A stretch of 64,000 nucleotides of DNA from Lophium mytilinum (Eukaryota; Ascomycota; Dothideomycetes; Mytilinidiales; Mytilinidiaceae), in the NCBI GenBank assembly GCA_010093605.1, contig MU004190.1, forward strand, positions 1,819,599 to 1,883,598, in the 5' to 3' direction. Positions 55,037 to 64,000 of the stretch are shown piece by piece. The position numbers and the translations under genes are program-made. Under the pieces are notes generated by a model. The model was not told where the DNA came from. It was given only the letters and a program-made list of their open reading frames with translations, and made no database searches. Within the stretch, counting starts at the first letter, position 1. Each line of letters starts with the position of its first letter.

Positions 55037-55690
55037 TTATACGTACGCGTTGCCCATACGCAGAATGTTGATAGGATTTCTCGCAAGCGTCGTTCCAGGA
55101 GTACAAATCAGTTCTTGAAGTAACTGAACGTAGGTTTCTCCGTCATTATCAGGAACTGGCTCATAGCCTTCGAAGGACGCACCAGGGGGTGCACGAAGAG
55201 CCACTTTGGCATGCTGAAGACTGGGAAGTTGGTGGAGGCGTGCGAGCTCGTGCCTGAGAACAGGGCTGATCCAAGCTGTGATGAGCTCATCGTTCGGAAC
55301 GTTGAGATCCCGACCACGGACAATGATACGGATTGAATGCCAGAGAGGGCGGCAACAACCGTGGGGACGAAGGTCGAATACCATCATCTCGATGCATTTC
55401 CTACAACATGGTCGGCGCCTGAGTGGTTTATGGAAATATCGCCGATGGCTTGCGCCTGCTTCAAACTCAGAGTTTTCAACAGAAACATTCTTAGAGTCAG
55501 ACCAGATTCGAAGTAGGAAACATTAGCGGAAGATAACAGCAAGCGCGCTTCGTGATATATCTGTCGGCAAACTCGCAGCAAACGAACATCCATGAGTTCG
55601 ATGTCATGCCAGGGATATTGCTCACCCAGGGCACCGGGGAGGAGAAGGAGGGAGCTCGCGTGTTACACTGTTAACTCTGGAGTCCTGGTG
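55037..55690 (-). pseudogene. decayed or frameshifted fungal hypothetical gene
   Basis: Leftward coding-like blocks occur in order: LPGALGEQYPWHDIELMDVR, LLRVCRQIYHEARLLLSSAN, LKQAQAIGDISIN, then in a second frame CIEMMVFDLR, NDELITAWISPVLRHELARL and PGASFEGYEPVPDNDGETYV. The LLRVCRQIYHEA signature is common to large uncharacterised fungal families related in style to the gene at 46.6 kb. The change of frame near 55390 has no plausible intron, and the LPxELRxxIY start of the family is missing. It could also be a real gene with one sequencing error and an unseen first exon. Confidence 0.5.
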
Positions 55691-56776
55691 CTTTCGACAG
55701 ATTATCTCGTTCCTGTATCGTGGTTTGGCGGGTATGACAGGCCAAATTGCATCTCGAGGGTAAGATACCAGCGATGGCCCCTCCGCCGCCGGTTTAAGGC
55801 CACTGGCCGGCCGGACAGGGGTAGTACTATGCGCTATACGGAGAGAACTTCTATAGGCGTCGATTTCTACACCATTTACACTGCCGCCGATGACGTATTC
55901 GTATATCGTGTTCCTAATCTCGGGTGGAAGGTGGAGGAGAGAAGACGAGGTTGAATTGTGGAGGGTTCAAACCTACTTGTTAGCAGTAATCCAAATCTCT
56001 TACGTCCCAGTACCTACGCCGCATCTTTCGTAGCCGTAGCTGCGTTAGACGTAGTGCTTTGACTTAGGCACCCCTCAACCGGTGCGGCGCGCTCCGAGGA
56101 TATATCCAACAGCGAGCTCAGAACTGGCGAAAAGCTCGAAGCGGGCGTTGGGTTTGATGGGGACAAAACACACGACGGAGAGGATGGTCGTTGATAGCAG
56201 GTACACATTTTGATTTCGTGAGATTCTGTGTGCTCAATCGTAGTAGAGGCGGGCCAGATACGGCTTTACGGCTCCCTAGACAGAAGACGAGGTTGACGAA
56301 GCCCGAACGAGAGGAACACGCTCGACTTTGTATGTGAGGTTGATTGATTGATTGATAGATAGATTCATGTTATCTGGAGTATCCTTGTCCTGGATTGAGA
56401 AGAGGAACATTTGAAAGGGTCCCGCCTCAGGGGCCAGGGGCCTTGGAATGCGCCCTAGCTAAGCAGACACCAAGACAAGGCCGATCTGCTTCTTCTTGCT
56501 CTACTAAACATGTGATACGCGAGGTAGAAGGCGAGAAGCTCGAGCTGAAGACAGCGATGGTGTTGAACTTGGGTAGATCTCTAGCGACCTACTGGGTCGG
56601 CCATGGCTCCTCTTTTAGCGGGCGCCACAGGGGACGCTGGACTTCGATGCACCAGCTTTGCAGTGGAATCATGACGGCATCCCAAACCATTCGACTACGA
56701 AGCACCACGTCCATGATCCTCGCCGTTCTTCAATCGCACGGCTGATGCTGACCGCACCCCGAAAGCGTCGCCCGCC
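55691..56776. other. intergenic
   Basis: No supported gene. It contains a GATT/GATA repeat (56340-56366) and the promoter of the GT31-like gene. Confidence 0.5.
56340..56366. repeat. tetranucleotide microsatellite
   Basis: TTGA units repeated about four times, followed by TAGA units. Confidence 0.9.
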
Positions 56777-58393
56777 ATGATCATCTCCCCCGCGCGCGGA
56801 GGCACCGCCAAAATCGTTATCGCGCTCGCTGCCGGATGCATCCTCCTCTTCCTCTGGAACTTCGCTCTCCCCCACTACTCTAGCACCATAATTCACCCTG
56901 AAAATGGAGGAAAGGCAAAGCCGACAGGCGCAGAGGACGAGTACAAGCCCGGGGAGTTCTTCCAGGACGCCAAACCCGCCAATGCGAGCAGGACGGTCGA
57001 GTTGAACGATACGCCCCCGCAAGAGGAGATTCAGGAAATAGCCAAGAAGCCTACTCCCACGCCTGTTCCCGCGCATGAAGAGACCGCTACAAACACGAAA
57101 TGCTCCGAGGTCAAAGGCGCCGACGACGTGATGGTCGTGCTCAAAACCAGCGCCGCCGAGATCTACGACAAGCTCCCCGAACACCTCCTCACCCTCTTAG
57201 CCTGCGCACCCCACCACGCCATCTTCTCCGACCTCGCTGGCACATTCTCCGGACACAATGTTTATGATGCGCTGGAGAACGTCACGGCAGAGACCCGCAA
57301 AGAGCACGACGAATTCAGGTTCTACGACAAGATACAGCAATACGGCACCGAAGCCCAGCACCTCGCCAACCTCAAAGGCGACACCTCCAAAGACCTCGAC
57401 AAGTGGAAGTTCCTGCCCATGGTATACCGCGCCTACAAGCTCCGCCCGGCGACCAAATTTTTCGTCTTTATCGAAGACGACACTTCCCTCAGCTGGACGA
57501 ACTTGCTGCAATGGCTCTCTCGCCTCGACGCTCGGATCCCCCTCTATGCCGGCGCACCCTCCAATGTCGGTGATTTGCGATTCGCGCAGCGCGGTGGCGG
57601 ATACTTGATATCAAACGCGGCGATGAAGCTGTATGCGAACGCGTACGAGCAGCGGTATGCGACCAAATGGGAGAAGCGGACGGCAAGCGAATGCTGTGGG
57701 GACGTCATGCTCGCGATTGCGCTGGATGACGCGCATGTGGAGTTCTACTCCGCTTTCCCGCTGCTGCAGGGTGAGAGTGTCGCGAGTCTGGACTGGACGG
57801 ACAGGCATTGGTGCGCACCGGCTGTAAGCTGGCATCACATGGACAGCAACGAGATCGACATGGTGTGGAACTTCCAGCAGAGTTGGGTAAAGGATCACGT
57901 ACGTATACTGCTTTACCCCGGTTGCCGATCGAAGATGAGAGGGAAGAGAATGGAGTGCTAACATTGCGGATCGCAGGGCTGGCAAACACCCTACCTCGTC
58001 AAGCATGCCTTCACATCCTTCGTCTCGCCTCGCCTCTCCCCCGACCGCGCCGCCTGGGACAACCTCTCCCAGGATACCCGCATCAAGAAACCCGCCGACA
58101 ACGCTGCTATCGAGGATACTGTCAATTGGAACGGCCTTTCAGAAGCCGAGAAGAATGCGACAGCATCTTTCGCCAACTGTCGCAAGCAGTGCGAGGCAAA
58201 AGAGCAGTGCCTGCAATATAAATACCGCCAAGGAGAGAAGGAATGCGTGCTCGGCAACGTAGTGCGGTTAGGTAGCGCAATATCCGAGGGAGGAGATAAA
58301 GACACCAGGAGTGGCTGGGTGGTGGATAGGGTGAATGACATGGTGAAGAAATGGGAGCCGTGCGCTGAGCCGAGTTGGAAGTTCAACCAGTGA
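56777..58393 (+). CDS. GT31-like glycosyltransferase, type II membrane protein
   Basis: Predicted 512-residue Golgi-type glycosyltransferase of the family that includes beta-1,3-galactosyltransferases and Fringe. Exons are 56777-57898 and 57977-58393 with a 78-nt GT-AG intron in phase 0. A signal anchor (KIVIALAAGCILLFLWNFAL) and a stalk of about 85 residues precede the catalytic region. DVMVVLKTSAAEIYDKLPEH starts it; KWKFLPMVYRAYKLRPATKF leads to VFIEDDTSLSW, where EDD is the DxD-type metal-binding motif. GGGYLISNAAMKLY and ECCGDVMLAIAL are also typical. Exon 2 carries a Cys-rich tail (CRKQCEAKEQCLQYKYRQGE then CVLG) resembling a PAN/apple-like module seen at the end of related fungal proteins. 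Donor and acceptor sugars cannot be inferred. Confidence 0.85.
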
Positions 58394-59681
58394 TCCCCTG
58401 AAGACGAAGAAGAGTGTGGATGATCTTCTTACTGAGCATTTGATAATATTAAATATGGGTCCGGTAGGATATGATGGCGTTTGGGGTTGTATTGGTGTTT
58501 ATGGAGAATGCGCTGCCCCCTCGGAGTAGGGAATACGGTATATTGATATATACCGGCGTCTACAGTCTATAGTGAGTTGCTCGTCGACAGCTCGGTTTCA
58601 TTGTATATCTATTCTCAGAAGCGAAATATACAGTACTTCCAAGGTTCTCCTACCGTTGCCACGAAATCATCTAGACAATAGATGGAAACGCCTTCCTCGC
58701 TGTCATCGCGATAGTATCACAACAATGCTAGCATTTGCTTCCGCACCAGACTCGAGTCTATATCGGCCATCAATTCTATCATAGATTCCCCGAAAGATTT
58801 TGGATCCACAGAGAGACTTCGGCCTCCAGCATGAAGCTCGATGACAATGCCCCCACATCTCCTCCTCCTCCTTCTTCTTCTTCTTCGTCACCCTATCCTC
58901 TTCGTCGTCGTCTTCTTCCTCTTCCTCTTCTTTTTCTTCTTCTTCTTCCTCCCACGAAAAATCCAAGTTGGGGGTGGGAGGGACCTTCATATACCCCTTT
59001 CGGAAACCCGGAAGGCGCTGCCTGGTAGGCAGCAGCGAGCGTGCGGGGGTGATTTGGAGCGGGACAAGGCAGTGGACTTCACTTAACGAGGTTCCTCTTC
59101 ATTTCTTTCGTGGTGAGTTATGGACGGATAGGGGATCAGCCGGTAGGGTCTTTATGTGGCTTCGATGGGCTAACAAACTCCAGTCTACTCCCTCCCTAAC
59201 CTATCTGCTAATGTGACCTTATGCTGCAGTGGCTGAGTTCAGCTCAGGTTCGCATAAATTTTCGCAAGGATAACGCCTCTGCCTCCCTGCAAGTGTCCGA
59301 GACCCTATCAAGCGAAAATCCTAATAGCTATATCGGCGAGCGTTGTTATCTGAAAGACAACCTAGTTACTTATGATTTAATCATCTCACTACTTTTCGCA
59401 AGTACATCCATTCCGCTACTTCTATAACCTTTTCGAGTCATTTATCAGTACACTAGCGACTAGCATCGTTGTAGCTAGGCACTTTTGCTTAGCTCGTCGG
59501 GCTGGGTTTTACCGACTGACCGACTACACCGGAAACATAACCATCATTGACCTCCGTCTTCAGTTCATCGAGGCATGATATAGAGGCAGTGCCCACCGCT
59601 ACCAATATGTCGTAAAGGTGTGATAAAACAGTATCCTAGAGGAACAAGTGCTTCAAGAACATGTGACCAGAGCATCCAGTG
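58394..59681. other. intergenic
   Basis: No supported gene. It includes a 97-bp polypyrimidine tract (58858-58954). Confidence 0.5.
58858..58954. repeat. polypyrimidine (CTT/CCT) tract
   Basis: Almost uninterrupted C/T on the plus strand, built from CCT, CTT and TTC triplets with a short mixed island (GTCACCCTATC). Such tracts can form triplex DNA and are prone to slippage. Confidence 0.9.
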
Positions 59682-60938
59682 ATGTCTAACGTCAACATCC
59701 TCATTTCCGGCTCTGGCATCGCCAGCAGCGTCTTCGCCTTCTGGTTGCTGCGAGCCCATCCCACCGCAAAAATTACCATAGTCGAGCGCGACCCAGCTCT
59801 CCGCTTAACCGGCGCCAGCGTCGACATCCGCAGCTCAGCCGTCGACATCATCAAATGGATGAACGCCGAGCAAGAGATCCGCAAGCACACCACTAAAGAA
59901 GAGGGCCTCCAGTTCGTAAAAGCCAATGGCAAGGCTATAGCAACCTTCCTTGCGACCGGCCGATCAGACGTTCAGAGCTTCACATCCGAGTTCGAGATCT
60001 TCCGCGGGCGGCTCGCGAAGATCTTCATCGACCTCATCATAGACCGGGTGAAGCTCATCTTTGATGAGTCGGTCGACTACTTCGAGCAGCGCGACGACAG
60101 CGTGGCCGTTACGTTCGCGAAGAGCAAGGAAACCAAGACGTACGACCTCCTCGTGGCTGCGGACGGCCTGGGCTCCAAGATCCGCGGCATCATGCTGAAC
60201 CGCAAGCCGCACGAGCAACTCTACGACGAGGGCGTGCACGTCGCGTACTTCACCATCAAACGCGACCTACTGCAGGGCGGCCGTCTAGCAAAGTGGTACA
60301 ACGCCCCGGGCGGCCGCGTCGTCTTCCTGCGCCCGGATCTCGATCCCACCGGCCGTACGAGAGGCAATCTCATCAACGTCACCACAAGAGGCGACACCGA
60401 AACCAAGGCGAGACTCAACAAAGCGCTGCGCGAAGGCAACGATAGCTACATGAAGCTGATGGAAGATATGTTCTGCGATGTGGGCGGGGTGGCGCCCGAG
60501 GTGCTGCAGGGCATGCGCGACAGCGACGACTTCTACTGCTCGCTGTTCGGGCAGATCAGGTCGCCGAAACTGAGAGATGGCCGAGTGGTCCTGCTGGGCG
60601 ATGCCGGGTATGCGACGCCTGGGTTTGGCACTAGTCTTGCGATTATCGGTGGCTATGTTCTTGCTGGAGAGCTGTTGAGTAGTTCTGGCGATGTCGATGC
60701 GGCGTTAATGCGGTATGAAGACATCATGCTGCCGTTTGTGAAGGGGTCGCAGGGTGGTGGGGATAATGCGATGCAGATGCTTAATCCGCAGACTATGTGG
60801 GGGATTAGGATCAGGAATGTTATTTTGGGTTTCGTGAGTTGGGTGAAGCTGGATAGGTTGGTGATGCGCGTGGCCTCTGTGATGGGCTTCGGAGAGAAAA
60901 AGGCACCTTTGCCGGATTATCAGTGGCTGGCTTGTTGA
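59682..60938 (+). CDS. FAD-dependent monooxygenase
   Basis: Single-exon 418-residue flavoprotein of the PHBH/UbiH-like group A monooxygenases. The Rossmann motif is NVNILISGSGIASSVFAFWL followed by an acidic strand end (ITIVERDPALRLTGASVDIR). The DG motif appears in YDLLVAADGLGSKIRGIM, and the GD motif in RVVLLGDAGYATPGFGTSLA. These three motifs define the group, which hydroxylates aromatic or polyketide substrates with NAD(P)H. The motif GFGTSLAI and length are closest in style to fungal and bacterial tetracycline-type oxidoreductases. The C-terminal 40 residues contain a hydrophobic stretch (NVILGFVSWVKLDRLVM) that may touch membrane. The ATG at 59682 is used; the frame extends one codon further without ATG. 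No biosynthetic core enzyme is adjacent, so the substrate is unknown. Confidence 0.9.
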   Translation: MSNVNILISGSGIASSVFAFWLLRAHPTAKITIVERDPALRLTGASVDIRSSAVDIIKWMNAEQEIRKHTTKEEGLQFVKANGKAIATFLATGRSDVQSFTSEFEIFRGRLAKIFIDLIIDRVKLIFDESVDYFEQRDDSVAVTFAKSKETKTYDLLVAADGLGSKIRGIMLNRKPHEQLYDEGVHVAYFTIKRDLLQGGRLAKWYNAPGGRVVFLRPDLDPTGRTRGNLINVTTRGDTETKARLNKALREGNDSYMKLMEDMFCDVGGVAPEVLQGMRDSDDFYCSLFGQIRSPKLRDGRVVLLGDAGYATPGFGTSLAIIGGYVLAGELLSSSGDVDAALMRYEDIMLPFVKGSQGGGDNAMQMLNPQTMWGIRIRNVILGFVSWVKLDRLVMRVASVMGFGEKKAPLPDYQWLAC

Positions 60939-61722
60939 AGAGAACATCGTTACCTCTCTTGGTATCCTGCATTTCTCCCCTCTTGTGGCTGGAGTATGAA
61001 GTCGATGGTGAGGGGACTGCGCTCGACAAGGTGTGCAGGTTTGCGATCGATTTCAACACCTCCTGCTCGCGCTGAAGCTCCTTTGAAAGGAGAAGCCTAT
61101 AAAAGCTATTCCTGTGCGACGAAATCTTGGTAACGAAATCTTGGTAAATCTGTGGCGATAGAGATAGACTAGAATCAAAAAGAGCTTTTCCTTAGGTCTC
61201 TGCAAATTAAGAAGGCAATAGGAGGTAATCAAGTCAATCAGTGTAGAGCCCGAGGGGTCATATCGATCAGGTCTTCTTGTCTCTGACTAGAACCATACAC
61301 ATCGTCCCCGATTGGGTCCTGAGGACTCGGAATTGCTGGGAATATATAGCTGTGTGGGCAAATGGCTAATGGTCGACCCAAGGTTCGTGAGGGCCCATTA
61401 TTTTTCAGGGAAGGATACCTGTACTGTGGACTCGGTAAGGTGGCGTTCGGGTTGGGTGAGACTATGTGGGCATAGTGGGAGGACTATCTCCCTGTGGAGT
61501 TTATTTGCTCAGGGGTCTTTCTGGGGCTTTGTCCGATCAATGTCGCTGAACAGGCCAGGCTATTTTAAAGGAAGGACAGATATACGAGTTCAATGTGATT
61601 GAATTCTTTAGCGTACTCGACCGTCACAGAACGTTGGACTGAGTCTCAAGAAACTAAATGGGACGCCTCTTTGTATAATATGGGAATATGCCTTCGTCCC
61701 TTAGACCTAGCAGGCAACTAGA
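60939..61722. other. intergenic, convergent 3' ends
   Basis: A short direct repeat (ACGAAATCTTGGTAA, at 61119 and 61133) is the only structure noted. Confidence 0.5.
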
Positions 61723-62553
61723 TCACCACCTCACCCCTCCACCCATCCAAGCCCGCATAACCCAACACGCAACCACCAAATCCCTCCTCCTCTTATCCCC
61801 CGCCGCATCCAGAACCTTTATTCCCCCTTGCCCTCCCTTCTCCGCGCCCTGCTCCACAGCAACCTTTTGGCCTTCCCCACTCCACCAATCGCCCCTTATA
61901 ACCAAAAACAACACCCGCCTCTCCACCTCGTCTTCGGCCCGGTACCCATACTTCTGTATCCGGGCCTCATTCGCAGGGTCTAGCGCGTCAAACCGCTGCG
62001 ACCGCACCACATGCCAGAACTTCCACCACCGGCCTCGCACCCCCGCGCCGGAGGTGAGCTCGATCCGGCCATCTAGTGTCCCGGCGCGTAGACCGCGCAG
62101 CTCGGCGCGTGGCCCATGGCGGGAGATGTGGTAGAGTGTGGTGTCGTCGTCGTAGCGGAGCGCTTCAGGACGCGAGCTTTGCGACGCGGTGGAGAGACGG
62201 CGGCATTCCGTGGGTAAGAGATGTCTTATGGAGAGTGTCAGGGGCCGGCCGGATTTTGTGAGGGTTTGGGAGAGCTGGTAGCGCGGTAGAGAGGATGTCG
62301 AGCTGGTTGTTGAGGCGTGGATGAGGGGGGCGGCGAGAGTGAGATGGGAGAGCAAGGGGTCTAGGGCGTGGTAGGCGGGTGGGAGGCTCGCTTCGTTGCA
62401 TCTTGCGGGTTCTGATGGCGTCAATTGGGTTGGAGGAGCCTGGGACTCCGGTTTTGGGGTGGTGGTGGCATCGTCACCGAAGTATGGGGGCGGGAGATCG
62501 TTGTAGGGGTTCAGTCTGGTGTTGAAGGGTTGGATGGATGGGGGGAGCTGCAT
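61723..62553 (-). CDS. PPxY-motif protein with tubby-like C-terminal fold (tentative)
   Basis: Single-exon 276-residue protein, unnamed family. The N-terminal 70 residues are Pro-rich and disordered, with two PPxY motifs: LPPPYFGDD (PPPY at 21-24) and LPPAYHALDP (PPAY at 58-61). PPxY motifs bind WW domains such as those of Rsp5/Nedd4 ubiquitin ligases. Residues about 90-276 have a beta-rich alternation: RYQLSQTLTKSGRPLTLSIR, LRYDDDTTLYHISRHGP, GRIELTSGAGVRGRWWKFWH, ERRVLFLVIRGDWW and DLVVACWVMRAWM. This pattern resembles the tubby/LURP-like barrel found in many small fungal proteins, but I would not insist on it. No signal peptide or membrane segment. It may be an arrestin-like or adaptor protein for ubiquitin ligase recruitment (inference). 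Confidence 0.7.
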   Translation of the reverse strand: MQLPPSIQPFNTRLNPYNDLPPPYFGDDATTTPKPESQAPPTQLTPSEPARCNEASLPPAYHALDPLLSHLTLAAPLIHASTTSSTSSLPRYQLSQTLTKSGRPLTLSIRHLLPTECRRLSTASQSSRPEALRYDDDTTLYHISRHGPRAELRGLRAGTLDGRIELTSGAGVRGRWWKFWHVVRSQRFDALDPANEARIQKYGYRAEDEVERRVLFLVIRGDWWSGEGQKVAVEQGAEKGGQGGIKVLDAAGDKRRRDLVVACWVMRAWMGGGVRW

Positions 62554-64000
62554 CGTTGGCGGCTCATTGTTGTAGGTTGGTAGATAAGAATATATCTAGG
62601 AGAGACGAAAAGTGTGAGGTTTGTAGATGCGATAGAAGAGCATTTAGGTGTTGATTGGGAAACAAGGGCTTTCATGATATCATGAGATTCATGAGATGGA
62701 TGGAAAAGCGGGGTCGGAACGGGGATTTTCCATTCGCCGGGACGCCTCAGGCACTAACCTCCTCGACCCCTTCCCGACTTCTCGAAGTCTGTCACATTTT
62801 CTCCATCAGCATTTTGTATTTCGACGCAAGGTTTTTCCCTATCTTTGCGCCTACCAGCAAGCTCTGCTACTAGGGTCTGCGACCTTGAAATCAGGCTTAA
62901 AGTAATGCTAGCTAACACGCCACCTTCCCTTCCACCTGCTCTCATCGTAGGCTATCAATTGAGAGGTTTTCAGCAATGGGATGGCTCTAGCCCTCCTGAA
63001 TATCGACTTGCCCTGGATCACTACGAATGCTCGGAGTAAAATGAAATTATTTCAAGAACTCAACAGCCCTTGCGTGGTCGTATCCTACTTCTCTCTTGCA
63101 ATCCATCCCCTCCTTGTCTCATTGAGCACAATACCGCATCACTGCCCCGCGTTGTCTGCGCGTGGTTTTCTCTCACCTTTCCAAAAAGTCTTGCTCATCG
63201 GGGTTTCTTTTCCCTATCTTCGCTTTCCTGTCGGGCTTCCGGTGGAAGTGCTCGATGGTGACTCTAGCTGCGCCGAAACCTCTTTGAAAAAGCGGCTCGA
63301 GTCTCACTAAGCTTGTTTTCGACAATGGAGATGCCCGTTCTGTCCTCTGGGGGCATTTTAGAGATGTCGTACTAGTCCAAGCTCTAGAGATCAGAGCGAT
63401 TTTTCTGTATCTAGACATAAGGTTATTGATTATTCCTCCATCAGGACCGCCACACTCGATTCCGACGGGACCAAAACGTGCGCTAAGCCAGCATCCCAGG
63501 CAGCTCGTTCAAGACCAAGAAGAGTTATGCACTAAGCGCGGCCCGGCCCTACGGTATATAGGTAGCTGGGAGTGGCGCAGTCGAAAGTCAAAGCCAACGT
63601 CGGCAATGCGGCGTAAAAACTATCTGTTCCTCTGCTTCATTCGTAATCTCTAGACTCCTTCTACCGGAGAATGCGTACAAACCTTAGGCCTGAAAAGACC
63701 AAGACTGCTCATGCGCATCGCGTATACTGGACGAGGCCGCCTATGTTTCACCACGCTATCTGCAATTACAAAATGACACTTATAAAGCTAGTCACCTCGA
63801 CTATTAGAGTCGATGGCATTCCTCAGCAGCATTTCGCAGTTCCTCAGACGAATTCCGGAGGCCGAGGGTTCTCCAAATCCAAACTCGGTCTAGCTTCACC
63901 CGAAAACTAAAAAACCACATACGACGACATCACATCTCATTAGCAAAAGAAGACGCACTCGAAGATTACGTGGAAAATACGTGGACAATGGCTATAATTA
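62554..64000. other. intergenic to window edge
   Basis: Promoter of the PPxY gene, then 1.3 kb with no supported gene. Frames are short and motif-free. Confidence 0.5.

Noticed and set aside
50021-60938. secondary-metabolite gene cluster around the SDR and FAD monooxygenase
   Set aside because: No polyketide synthase, NRPS, terpene synthase or pathway regulator is present; the genes are far apart with unrelated neighbours.

Overview
The window looks like nuclear DNA of a filamentous ascomycete (Pezizomycotina, possibly a dothideomycete-like lineage). The evidence is many short 50-80 nt spliceosomal introns, a heterokaryon-incompatibility (HET) gene, two rhodopsin/PTH11-like fungal membrane proteins, an RTA1 protein, F-box paralogs, DUF3431 and GT31 type II membrane proteins, and one DNA transposon that looks destroyed by RIP. 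No rRNA, tRNA, CRISPR array or prokaryotic feature was recognised. All gene models are read from conserved motifs and splice signals; no database was searched.

Layout. 0-2.5 kb: 5' half of an ABCA transporter running off the left edge. 3.2-5.6 kb: a glyoxalase-fold (VOC) protein and a GFA/CENP-V-type zinc protein, divergently placed. 5.7-7.2 kb: an AT-rich Tc1/mariner relic. 7.6-8.9 kb: Ap4A phosphorylase with an extra N-terminal UBA-like segment. 9.1-9.8 kb: tandem array of imperfect palindromes, with diverged relatives at 12.3-12.6 kb, so that a C-terminal J-domain protein (10.1-12.1 kb) sits between them. 14-19.4 kb: three F-box genes, the first two clear tandem duplicates. 20-21.2 kb: UDP-glucuronate decarboxylase-like gene with one frameshift. 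21.4-22.8 kb: rhodopsin-like membrane protein. 25.1-27.4 kb: secreted GMC oxidoreductase. 28-29 kb: RTA1-family membrane protein.

29-32.6 kb is gene-poor and holds a 99-bp repeat; 32.6-33.9 kb is a decayed RING-type gene. 34.4-35.5 kb: Ser-rich single-pass surface protein. 37.2-38.6 kb: DUF3431 protein. 39.4-41.6 kb: HET protein. 42.2-44.4 kb: acyl-CoA oxidase with a likely peroxisomal tail. 46.6-47.8 kb: decayed gene of the DUF7730-like kind. 50-51.4 kb: second rhodopsin-like protein. 52.6-53.7 kb: short-chain dehydrogenase. 54.1-54.9 kb: small type II membrane protein. 55.0-55.7 kb: another decayed gene. 56.8-58.4 kb: GT31-like glycosyltransferase. 59.7-60.9 kb: FAD monooxygenase. 61.7-62.6 kb: protein with two PPxY motifs. 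The rest is intergenic.

The genes do not form an obvious operon-like or biosynthetic cluster. Most are accessory, surface- or redox-type functions typical of variable fungal chromosome arms. The most unusual items are the palindrome array around the J-domain gene, the three SUMO-interaction-like repeats inside that protein, the UBA-like/Ap4A phosphorylase architecture, and three GC-AG introns in two genes.
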